64,000 nucleotides of DNA from Streptomyces sp. DvalAA-43 (GTDB lineage Bacteria; Actinomycetota; Actinomycetes; Streptomycetales; Streptomycetaceae). The stretch is from NCBI RefSeq assembly GCF_900091725.1, contig NZ_FMBW01000043.1, forward strand, positions 62,001 to 126,000, in the 5' to 3' direction. Position 1 is the stretch's first letter; every line of letters begins with the position of its first letter. This document shows, piece by piece, positions 1 to 6,250 of this stretch. The notes below the pieces were generated by a model, which saw only the letters and a list, made by a program, of their open reading frames with translations, had not been told where the DNA came from and ran no database searches. The position numbers were made by a program, and so were the translations under genes.

Positions 1-2
1 CC

Positions 3-224
3 CTGAACGGCATCCTGCCCCCGCAGCCCGGGGCCGCGGCCCGGCAGCACGCCTTTCTGGCCCTCTCCCCCGAGGCCGGCACGACCGGTCCGGTGCAGGC
101 TGTCTCGGCCCGGCTGGCCGCCGCCGGCGTACCGGTCGAGCAGATCCGGCACGACGCCACCGGCGTGGTCGCGGTCACAGAAATGTCTGCCAGTACGGCC
201 AGAACCGGACTGCTATCAGCATGA
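3..224 (+). CDS. C-terminal fragment of an unidentified protein (possible ACT-like tail)
   Basis: An open frame enters from the left edge and ends at TGA 222-224, giving the last 73 residues of a protein whose start lies outside the window. Third codon positions are almost all G or C, which supports real coding. The tail contains ARLAAAGVPVEQIRHDATG followed by VVAVTEMSAS. This has the helix-strand-strand pattern of an ACT domain such as the one that ends homoserine dehydrogenases. That identity is a guess from pattern only. The last 50 bp overlap the 3' end of the convergent VKOR gene. Confidence 0.45.
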   Translation: MNGILPPQPGAAARQHAFLALSPEAGTTGPVQAVSARLAAAGVPVEQIRHDATGVVAVTEMSASTARTGLLSA

Positions 225-855
225 CGATGACCAGGCACCAGGTCACCGGCACCACGAGGGGGAACTCCAGCACCGCCGCGACCAGGGCGCGCGGTGCGGG
301 CAGGACCCCGTGGCGCAGGTTGTGCACCGTGGTGTGCCAGAACATGAGGACGGTGGCCACCCACACCAGCACGCACCACAGGCAGAGTGCGCCGATCTCG
401 AACAGGGCCTGTGTCATCAGCCACATGCAGAAGCCCGCGCCGAACAGCGTGCCGAGGTTCAGCCCCCACCAGTACCAGCGCCGGTAGCGCGCGCCCGCGA
501 GCAGGCCCGCGCCGGCCCCCAGCACCACCGCGAAGGCGACCAGCCCGATGAGCGGGTTGGGGAAGCCGAACGCCGACGCCTGCTCGCTGCGCATCACACT
601 CGTGCAGGACACCACGGGGCTCAGCGAGCAGGCGGGCACGAAGCCGGGGTCGGCGAGCAGTGCGAACTTGTCGATCGTGATGACGAACGAGCCGAGCAGC
701 CCGAGCGCGGCGGTGACGATCAGCAGCCACGCGAACCCGCGCCTCGCCCCGGCGCGTTCCCCACCGTCGCCCGCCCCGGACACACCGGCGCGGACCCGCT
801 CGTCGGCCTCGGGCTCCTGCGCCGCCCCCACCACCCCGCGCTCCGGCCGCTTCAT
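175..855 (-). CDS. Vitamin K epoxide reductase (VKOR) family membrane protein
   Basis: A 226-residue polytopic membrane protein. After a charged cytoplasmic N-terminus of about 45 residues come four or five hydrophobic segments. The loop motif CSLSPVVSCTSVM carries the outer cysteine pair, and ALCLWCVLVW carries the active-site CxxC. Bacterial VKOR homologues use quinone to reoxidise DsbA-like partners, so a role in disulfide formation outside the cell is likely. No thioredoxin-like domain is fused to it. The ATG at 855 overlaps the stop of the upstream SLOG-like gene as ATGA, indicating translational coupling. A longer frame reading upstream only duplicates that neighbouring gene out of phase. 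Confidence 0.85.
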   Translation of the reverse strand: MKRPERGVVGAAQEPEADERVRAGVSGAGDGGERAGARRGFAWLLIVTAALGLLGSFVITIDKFALLADPGFVPACSLSPVVSCTSVMRSEQASAFGFPNPLIGLVAFAVVLGAGAGLLAGARYRRWYWWGLNLGTLFGAGFCMWLMTQALFEIGALCLWCVLVWVATVLMFWHTTVHNLRHGVLPAPRALVAAVLEFPLVVPVTWCLVIVMLIAVRFWPYWQTFL

Positions 856-1334
856 TCCCGGCCCCGTACGGAGCCGTCCGGCCAGACGACCTCCACCCGG
901 ATTCCGCGCGCACGCGCGAAGGCGACCAGATGCGCGGTGGCGTCCCGGCCGTCCGAGGGCGAACCGTCCCATACGGCGAGCACGGTCCGGCACGTCTCCA
1001 CCAGCCGTTCGTCGGCGCCGACACACGCGTCGCGGTCGGCCGGGTCGAAGGCCAGCAGCCGTACGTGTTCGGCCAGCACCAGGAGTTCGCCCGCGGCCGA
1101 CCGGTCGCGGGCGGGCAGCACGGCGGGGACCGCGTCCTGCGCCGGCAGCAGCACCGTCAGCTTCCGCCCGGCCTCCCGCGCCACCCTCCCGAAGACCACC
1201 GGCAGCCCCGCCCCGACCCGCACCAGGGCGGCGGCGCTCTCCGCCAATCGGTCCAGCCGCGCTCTCAGTTCGGCCTCCACCAGCTCCAGGGTTCTGTTGC
1301 CGAGGTCCCTGTGCCCGACGACTGCGATCACCAT
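852..1334 (-). CDS. SLOG-like Rossmann-fold protein of unknown function
   Basis: A 160-residue soluble protein that starts at ATG 1334 behind a GGGAAG ribosome site. It opens with MVIAVVGHRDL, the GHR signature seen at the first strand of YpsA/LOG-like (SLOG) proteins. It ends with VLAVWDGSPSDGR, then TAHLVAFARARG and a final VVWPDGS, the usual distal half of this fold. SLOG domains bind nucleotides or nucleotide-derived ligands, but the GAD-type ligand loop is weak here (RVGAGLPVV), so the ligand is uncertain. It is coupled by ATGA to the VKOR gene. I infer the fold and do not assign a reaction. Confidence 0.6.
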   Translation of the reverse strand: MVIAVVGHRDLGNRTLELVEAELRARLDRLAESAAALVRVGAGLPVVFGRVAREAGRKLTVLLPAQDAVPAVLPARDRSAAGELLVLAEHVRLLAFDPADRDACVGADERLVETCRTVLAVWDGSPSDGRDATAHLVAFARARGIRVEVVWPDGSVRGRE

Positions 1335-1488
1335 GCTTCCCTCCCGCGCACCCGAGGCGTGCTGCCTCGCAGTGAACCCATCGGGGGCCCGGCCCCGCTA
1401 GGGCCGATCGGCCCTGCACGACGGGACCCGGTGGGCCCGGCCGCGATGCGGACGGCAACTCCCTTCGCCCACAAGGAATCGCGACAAA

Positions 1489-1507
1489 TTAGGTTAGGCT
1501 AAGCTAA
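1489..1507 (+). promoter_or_regulatory. Iron box upstream of the acetylglutamate kinase gene
   Basis: TTAGGTTAGGCTAAGCTAA fits the 19-bp DmdR1/IdeR iron-box consensus TTAGGTTAGGCTAACCTAA at 18 of 19 positions. It ends only 4 bp before the GTG start at 1512, so the repressor would cover the transcription start. The transcript is probably leaderless or nearly so. An in-frame TAA inside the box (1500-1502) rules out any longer N-terminus for the gene. Confidence 0.85.
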
Positions 1508-1511
1508 GCGG

Positions 1512-2354
1512 GTGAACAGGGTGCGAGGCGGCGCGGTCGTCGTCAAGTTCGGCGGGAACGCCATGGTGGACGCGGACCTGAAGCGGGCGTTCGCCCGGGA
1601 CGTCGTGGAACTCCGGCGCACGGGGCTGCGCCCGGTCGTCGTCCACGGGGGCGGGCCGCAGATCAGCGCGATGCTCGGTCTCCTCGGCCTGGAGTCCCGC
1701 TTCGAAGCGGGGCTGCGGGTGACCACACCGGAGACCATGGACGTGGTGCGCATGGTGCTGAGCGGGCGGGTCCAGCGGGAGCTGGTCGGTCACATCAACG
1801 AGCACGGCCCCTTCGCCGTGGGGATGACCGGCGAGGACGCGCACACGCTGACGGCGGTACGGCGGCCCGCCTGGGTGGACGGACGGCCGGTGGACATCGG
1901 TCTCGTCGGCGACATCGTGGACGTGAACCCCGCCATGGTGCATACACTCCTGGACCAGGGGCACATCCCGGTGGTCTCCCCCGTGGCACGCGGCGAGGAC
2001 GGGCAGGTCTACAACGTCAACGCCGATCTCGCGGCCTCGGCCTTGGCCGTGGCCCTCGGAGCCGAGCGGCTGGTGATGCTCACCGATGTGGCGGGGCTGT
2101 ACGCCGACTGGCCGCACAGCACCGAGGTGATCGAGCACCTGACGGCCGACGCCCTGGACGGGCTGCTGCCGGGGCTGGCGAGCGGGATGCTGCCGAAGAT
2201 GGAGGGGTGCCTGCGGGCGGTCCGCGGCGGGGTGCGCAAGGCCCAGGTGCTCGACGGCCGCGTACCGCACGCGGTGCTGCGCGGCGTCCTCGACGAGACC
2301 GGCCCCGGCACCACGGTGGTCGCCGACAGCGATCCGGTCGGCGTCACCGGGTGA
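1512..2354 (+). CDS. argB: Acetylglutamate kinase, siderophore-cluster copy (ornithine supply)
   Basis: N-acetyl-L-glutamate kinase phosphorylates acetylglutamate, the second and committing step to ornithine. Family motifs run in order: [10 protein letters not shown] near residue 9, [56 protein letters not shown] and [10 protein letters not shown]. It is 280 residues, shorter than the usual 300 or so. Only about 8 residues precede the first strand, so the N-terminal helix that arginine-inhibited kinases use for hexamer formation is missing. In-frame TAA at 1500-1502 fixes the start at GTG 1512 or the GTG at 1521. No other arg genes are adjacent except the acetyltransferase at 2389. An iron box abuts the start. 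Inferred role: arginine-insensitive ornithine supply for the siderophore. Confidence 0.93.
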   Translation: MNRVRGGAVVVKFGGNAMVDADLKRAFARDVVELRRTGLRPVVVHGGGPQISAMLGLLGLESRFEAGLRVTTPETMDVVRMVLSGRVQRELVGHINEHGPFAVGMTGEDAHTLTAVRRPAWVDGRPVDIGLVGDIVDVNPAMVHTLLDQGHIPVVSPVARGEDGQVYNVNADLAASALAVALGAERLVMLTDVAGLYADWPHSTEVIEHLTADALDGLLPGLASGMLPKMEGCLRAVRGGVRKAQVLDGRVPHAVLRGVLDETGPGTTVVADSDPVGVTG

Positions 2355-2356
2355 CG

Positions 2357-2392
2357 GTGACGGCCGGCGCGCACGCACGCGCCGGCCGTCAC
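2357..2392. terminator. Bidirectional hairpin terminator between argB and the acetyltransferase
   Basis: A perfect 15-bp inverted repeat (arms 2357-2371 and 2378-2392) with a 6-nt loop sits between two convergent genes and overlaps the acetyltransferase stop codon. There is no T-run, as is common for Streptomyces terminators. Confidence 0.75.
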
Positions 2393-2922
2393 AGGGACCT
2401 GGCGAGGATCCGCGCGTTGCGCCGGGGGTCCAGGGACCGCACCCAGGACGAGGGCGCCCGGCGCGTGGTCGTGGGCGCGAAGCCGTAGCGGAGGAACAGG
2501 CCGCCACCGCCGGTCGTCGCCGCGAACAGCGCACCGAGCGACCGGGCGTGCGCCATGGCCAGCGCGGCACGCAGGAGTCCGGCGCCCACCCCGCTCCCCT
2601 GCCGGTGCCCGGCCACGCAGAAGTTGTACAGAACACCCACGGGTCCGCCCCCCTCACCGGGGGCGGCCGGGTAGACCCGCAGGCCGACGGAGCCCTCGAT
2701 GGGGCCTCCGGGGGCCTGCGCCACGAGGAAGTCGGCCGCGTGGGCGGCGTAGAGCGGGACGGACCGCTCCCGCAGCGCGCCCGAGCGCACGAACGGCCGG
2801 GACAGTTCGGCGAGTTCGGCGGCGTCCTCCGCACGGGCCGAGCGCACGGAGTACGTCGGCACGGGGAGCGCGGGCGGCGGCGGGGCGGGCTGCGGCGAGG
2901 CCGTGATCAAGACGTTCCCCAC
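2389..2922 (-). CDS. N-acetylglutamate synthase-like GNAT acetyltransferase
   Basis: A GNAT protein of about 177 residues that aligns well with the C-terminal catalytic half of ArgA. It opens with VRSARAEDAAELAEL and RPFVRSGALRERS, followed by DFLVAQ. The acetyl-CoA loop is GHRQGSGVGAGLL, and the distal LFLRYGFAP is typical. Acetylglutamate synthase makes acetylglutamate from glutamate and acetyl-CoA, the step just before the kinase encoded next door. The GTG at 2922 lies 5 bp after the MbtH stop. A TTG at 2910 with GGGGA in front is an alternative start. It is in the MbtH operon under the iron box at 3234. A general amino-acid acetyltransferase is the other possibility. Confidence 0.75.
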   Translation of the reverse strand: MGNVLITASPQPAPPPPALPVPTYSVRSARAEDAAELAELSRPFVRSGALRERSVPLYAAHAADFLVAQAPGGPIEGSVGLRVYPAAPGEGGGPVGVLYNFCVAGHRQGSGVGAGLLRAALAMAHARSLGALFAATTGGGGLFLRYGFAPTTTRRAPSSWVRSLDPRRNARILARSL

Positions 2923-2927
2923 GCGGT

Positions 2928-3137
2928 TCAGTCGGTGGACGTCACGAGGGAACGGGGCCGCAGGTCGGTCCAGTTCGCCTCGATGTACTCCAGGCACGCC
3001 TCCCGGGTGTTCTCCGCGAGGGCGGTCGTCCAGCCGCCGGGAACCTCGGCGAAGGACGGCCAGAGCGAGTGCTGTCCCTCGTCGTTCACCAGGACCAGGA
3101 AGCGGCCTTCGGGGTCGTCGAACGGATTGGTGCTCAT
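2928..3137 (-). CDS. cchK: MbtH-like protein
   Basis: A 69-residue MbtH family member that begins [20 protein letters not shown] and carries HSLWPSF and VPGGWTTA, including the conserved tryptophans. MbtH proteins bind NRPS adenylation domains and are often required for their solubility and activity. The partner is presumably the trimodular NRPS at 6237-17123. A GGAG ribosome site lies 9 bp before the ATG. It is the first gene leftward from the iron-box promoter at 3234-3252 and is followed 5 bp later by the acetylglutamate synthase-like gene. Confidence 0.95.
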   Translation of the reverse strand: MSTNPFDDPEGRFLVLVNDEGQHSLWPSFAEVPGGWTTALAENTREACLEYIEANWTDLRPRSLVTSTD

Positions 3138-3233
3138 GTGTCGGTGTCTCCTCGGGCCCGACGGGCCGGTGGGGGCCGCGTCGTGACTGTGCGTCGGATC
3201 GAGAGATGGAACAGAAGGAAGGAGCCAACAACG

Positions 3234-3252
3234 TTAGGTTAGGCTCACCTAA
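3234..3252. promoter_or_regulatory. Consensus iron box in the MbtH/esterase divergent promoter
   Basis: TTAGGTTAGGCTCACCTAA fits the DmdR1/IdeR consensus at essentially every position. It lies 96 bp before the MbtH start and upstream of the esterase, so one repressor site can control both directions. Confidence 0.93.
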
Positions 3253-3255
3253 TGC

Positions 3256-3274
3256 AGGATGAGCCTAACCTCTC
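3256..3274 (-). promoter_or_regulatory. Second, partial iron box in inverted orientation
   Basis: The minus strand at 3260-3271 reads AGGTTAGGCTCA, identical to 12 bases of the box at 3236-3247, but the CCTAA half is degraded. The two copies are 24 bp apart in inverted orientation, which would let two repressor dimers sit side by side. Confidence 0.55.
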
Positions 3275-3300
3275 CCCCTCCCTCTCACAAGGAGACGTCC

Positions 3301-3402
3301 ATGCGCCTGGTGATCACACGGGTCCGCACCGGGGGCGGCACGAGCGCACCCCCGGAAACGTGCCCCCGGACCACGGACGAGCGCCGCACGGACCGGCCGT
3401 GA
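3301..3402 (+). CDS. Possible 33-residue leader peptide coupled to the esterase
   Basis: ATG 3301 is preceded by AAGGAG at 7-bp spacing, the best ribosome site in the region. It opens a 33-codon arginine/threonine-rich frame that ends at TGA 3400-3402. That stop overlaps the GTG (3399-3401) of the esterase frame as GTGA. The esterase has no good ribosome site of its own there, so translation may couple through this leader. It matches no family I know. If the esterase instead starts earlier in its own frame, this is only a chance frame. Confidence 0.35.
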   Translation: MRLVITRVRTGGGTSAPPETCPRTTDERRTDRP

Positions 3403-4511
3403 CGGAACCCGGACCCGGCCCCGCGGCCGACGAGGAGCATGCCTTCGCCGCGTTCGGGCTGTCCGGCCGCCCCGGCACCGACGCGTTCTGGGCGGCGGCG
3501 CGGACGCCCGTCCCGGTACCCGCCGCCGACGGCGGCTGGCGGACCCTGTTCCTGTGGCGCGGCTCCGAGGCCTGCCTCGACTTCGAGAGCTGGTCGCCGC
3601 CGGTGCCCCTGCGCCGATGGGCCGATACGGACTGCTGGTACGCCGAGGTGCGGATGCCCGCGCGGCTGCGGGTGACCTACCGGATCGTCGCGGGCGAGGC
3701 GGCGCACGCGGACCCGTTCAACCCGGTCGGTGCCGGCGCCGACCGGTCCATCGCCGCGACCCCCGACGCCCCGGCCCAGCCGCACTGGCCGGTCGTCGGC
3801 GCCGACGACGTCCTGCCCCTGCCCCGTACCCGGCTCCGCTGGACCGGCGAACGGCTCGGCGGGCGGCGCACCGTGCGGGTGCACCCGGTGGGCGGCGGCG
3901 GACCGGTGGTGCTGCTGCTGGACGGGGACGACTGGCTGTATCTGCACCCGGCCATGACCGCGTTCGACTCGGCCGTCGCGGCCGGCGAGATGCCTCCCGT
4001 CACCCTCGTCTTCCTGCCGGCCAGGGACAGGCAGGCCGAGTTCGGGTGCAGGCCCGAGTTCTGGGAGGCGGTCCGGGACGAACTCCTGCCGCTGGTGGCG
4101 GAATCCGGCGTACCGGCCGACCTGGACCGGCTGGTGGTCGCCGGACAGAGCCTGGGCGGGCTCAGCGCGCTGTACGCGGCGCTGGAATTCCCGGACCTGG
4201 TCTCGCGGATCGCCGTCCAGTCGGCGTCCCTCTGGTGGACGCCCGGGGCCATGGAGCTGGCGGACCCCTTGGGCGGCCCGGTCGGCGGCACCCTCGCCGC
4301 CCGGCTGCGCCGGAGCCCCGACCTGTCGGGACTGCGGTGCGCGTTCGACGTCGGGGAGCACGAGACGCGGATGCTGCCGCACTGCGAACTGGCCGAGACC
4401 CTGACCGAACGGGCCGGTGCGACGGTGCGGGTCTCCCGCTCGGCCTCGGACCACGACCGGGCCGGCTGGCGGCACGCCCTCCTCAGGGACGTCGCCTGGG
4501 CTCTCGACTGA
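3399..4511 (+). CDS. cchJ: Siderophore esterase, Fes/IroE type with N-terminal Fes domain
   Basis: A cytoplasmic alpha/beta hydrolase of about 370 residues. The N-terminal Fes-like domain (about 20-150) includes FWAAARTPVPVP and ADPFNPVG. The catalytic domain has VLLLDGDDWL, the nucleophile in VVAGQSLGGLSAL (Ser about 251), an acid in AFDVGEHE and the histidine in SDHDRAGW. Relatives hydrolyse ferric-siderophore backbones to free iron. In this cluster it could also release the product from the NRPS, which has no thioesterase domain. The frame is open back to ATG 3252, but that codon overlaps the iron box. GTG 3399 is chosen because it overlaps a well-translated leader frame. The exact start is uncertain. 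Confidence 0.85.
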   Translation: MTEPGPGPAADEEHAFAAFGLSGRPGTDAFWAAARTPVPVPAADGGWRTLFLWRGSEACLDFESWSPPVPLRRWADTDCWYAEVRMPARLRVTYRIVAGEAAHADPFNPVGAGADRSIAATPDAPAQPHWPVVGADDVLPLPRTRLRWTGERLGGRRTVRVHPVGGGGPVVLLLDGDDWLYLHPAMTAFDSAVAAGEMPPVTLVFLPARDRQAEFGCRPEFWEAVRDELLPLVAESGVPADLDRLVVAGQSLGGLSALYAALEFPDLVSRIAVQSASLWWTPGAMELADPLGGPVGGTLAARLRRSPDLSGLRCAFDVGEHETRMLPHCELAETLTERAGATVRVSRSASDHDRAGWRHALLRDVAWALD

Positions 4512-4516
4512 GCGGT

Positions 4517-4546
4517 GCCGGGGACGGGCAGCGGCCCGTCCCCGGC
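4517..4546. terminator. Bidirectional terminator between the esterase and exporter genes
   Basis: A perfect 13-bp GC-rich stem (4517-4529 with 4534-4546) and a 4-nt AGCG loop, placed exactly between two convergent coding regions. Confidence 0.75.
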
Positions 4547-4549
4547 GCC

Positions 4550-6250
4550 TCAACGGGCCACGGCCAGGCAGTAGTCGGCGTCGCCGGCCAGGAGATTGCG
4601 GTGGGTGTCCTCGGCGGTGATGACGCCGTCGTCCAGGACCAGTACCCGGTCGGCGGCGTCCAGCAGGGCCGGGCTGCTGGTGATCACGACCGTGGTGCGG
4701 CCGCGGCGCAGCTTCGCGACATTGCGCGCGACGAGCTGCTCGGTGACCGCGTCGACGGCCGTCGTCGGGTTGTGCAGGACCAGTACGTCGCTGTCGGCGG
4801 CCAGGGCGCGGGCCAGGGAGAGCCGCTGCCGCTGTCCCCCGGAGAGGTTCGCCCCCCGGTCCCGGACCGCGTAGTCGAGCCCGTCGCGGTGGAGGGCGAC
4901 GACATCCGTCAGCATGGAGGCCTCGACGGCCTCGGGGACCATCCGGCTGGTGCCCGACGGGTCCATGTTCGTGCGGAGCGTGCCCGCGAAGATCTCCCCG
5001 TCGTACGGGTTCACCAGCATGTGCTCGCGGACCGCCTCGACCGACAGCTCCGCGACCGGCCGCCCGCCGATCCGCACCACCCCCTCGTACGCGTCGGGCG
5101 CGACGTTCACCGCGAGGACCGACGCGAGGTCGGCCGCCGCCCGCGGCTGGTAGACGGCGATCGCCACGAACTCGCCCGCGGCCACCTCGAACGTCAGCCC
5201 GCGCAGCGACCCGTACCGCACGCGGTCGACCGCGAGGCCCCGGTCCGCCTCCGGACGCCGCGACCCCGGGACGGTCACCGGCGGCGCGGTCAGCACCAGG
5301 GCCATCCGCTCGGCAGAGGCGCGCGCCATCATCACGTACTTGGGCATCTCCGAGAACATCTTGAGCGGTTCGATGATGAACTGCGCGAGACCCACGGCCA
5401 TGACCAGTTCCCCGATGGTGATCCGGCCGTCGAACGCCAGCCAGCCCGCGGTCAGGGAGACGGCGGCGGCGAGGACCGCGTTGAGGGCCAGCGCGGTGCC
5501 CGCGTACGTGCCGTTCACCCGGGCGACGGTGATCGCCTGGCGCTTCGCGTCCGTGCTGACCTTCCGGTAGGACCCGAAGGCCGCGTGGTTGCCGCCGAAT
5601 CCGTGCAGCGGGCGCAGGCCGATGATCAGGTCGGCGACCTTGGCGCCGGCCCGCGCCACCCGGGCCTGCTGTTCCTGGGTACTGGCGCCGATCCGCCGGG
5701 ACATCACGGCCAGGATCGACAGGATCGCGACCGTCCCCACGATCACCAGCAGGCCGAGCCGGATGTCGGCCAGCCCCAGCGCGACCGCCGCGACCACCAC
5801 CGCGACCAGGGAGCTGATCAGCAGCGGCACCACCTCGACGATGTCGGCGGTCTGGTCGGCGTCCTCGGTGGCGATGGTCAGCACCTCGCCGGACTTCAGG
5901 TCGACGTCCCTGGCCACCGGCTGGAGCCCGCAGGCGGCCACCTGGACCCGCCAGCGGTGCGCCTCGGTCGTGTTGGCCTTCTGCAGGACACGCATCCCGA
6001 ACCGCCACGACAGCGACACCGTCGTGATGATCACGGCCAGCGCGCCGATCGACAGACCGAGCGAGGCCGGGCTCCGGTGCTGCAGGGTGTGCTCGACGAT
6101 CAGGCCGAGCGCGATGGGGAAGGCCGTCTCCCCCGCCTGGTACAGGCCCATGAGGACGGTGCCCCAGACCATGGCGCCGACGTTGCGGCGCAGCGCGGTG
6201 CGCAGGATGTCGGACCCCGGCCGGGGCCGCTGCGTGTCAGGAGTTTTCAT
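4550..6250 (-). CDS. cchI: ABC exporter half with degenerate ATP site (siderophore export)
   Basis: A 566-residue fusion of an ABC exporter membrane domain (six helices, about 20-310) and a nucleotide-binding domain. The NBD is degenerate. The Walker A position reads [13 protein letters not shown] with no GKS/T, Walker B ends VLVLHNPTT instead of DEP, and the H-loop is [10 protein letters not shown] without histidine. The signature [15 protein letters not shown] is perfect. The partner exporter at 17181-18968 has the opposite pattern, so the two should form a heterodimer with one working ATP site. The ATG at 6250 lies 14 bp inside the 3' end of the NRPS gene, so translation is probably coupled. 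The likely cargo is the desferri-siderophore. Confidence 0.9.
   Translation of the reverse strand: MKTPDTQRPRPGSDILRTALRRNVGAMVWGTVLMGLYQAGETAFPIALGLIVEHTLQHRSPASLGLSIGALAVIITTVSLSWRFGMRVLQKANTTEAHRWRVQVAACGLQPVARDVDLKSGEVLTIATEDADQTADIVEVVPLLISSLVAVVVAAVALGLADIRLGLLVIVGTVAILSILAVMSRRIGASTQEQQARVARAGAKVADLIIGLRPLHGFGGNHAAFGSYRKVSTDAKRQAITVARVNGTYAGTALALNAVLAAAVSLTAGWLAFDGRITIGELVMAVGLAQFIIEPLKMFSEMPKYVMMARASAERMALVLTAPPVTVPGSRRPEADRGLAVDRVRYGSLRGLTFEVAAGEFVAIAVYQPRAAADLASVLAVNVAPDAYEGVVRIGGRPVAELSVEAVREHMLVNPYDGEIFAGTLRTNMDPSGTSRMVPEAVEASMLTDVVALHRDGLDYAVRDRGANLSGGQRQRLSLARALAADSDVLVLHNPTTAVDAVTEQLVARNVAKLRRGRTTVVITSSPALLDAADRVLVLDDGVITAEDTHRNLLAGDADYCLAVAR

Noticed and set aside
175..1458. 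A continuous 427-codon minus-strand frame through two genes
   Set aside because: The N-terminal half is arginine/glycine-rich shadow of the SLOG-like gene. The real VKOR protein begins at 855 with an ATGA overlap.
3252..3398. Extending the esterase to ATG 3252
   Set aside because: That ATG begins on the last bases of the iron box and lacks a ribosome site. The extra 49 residues show no family similarity.
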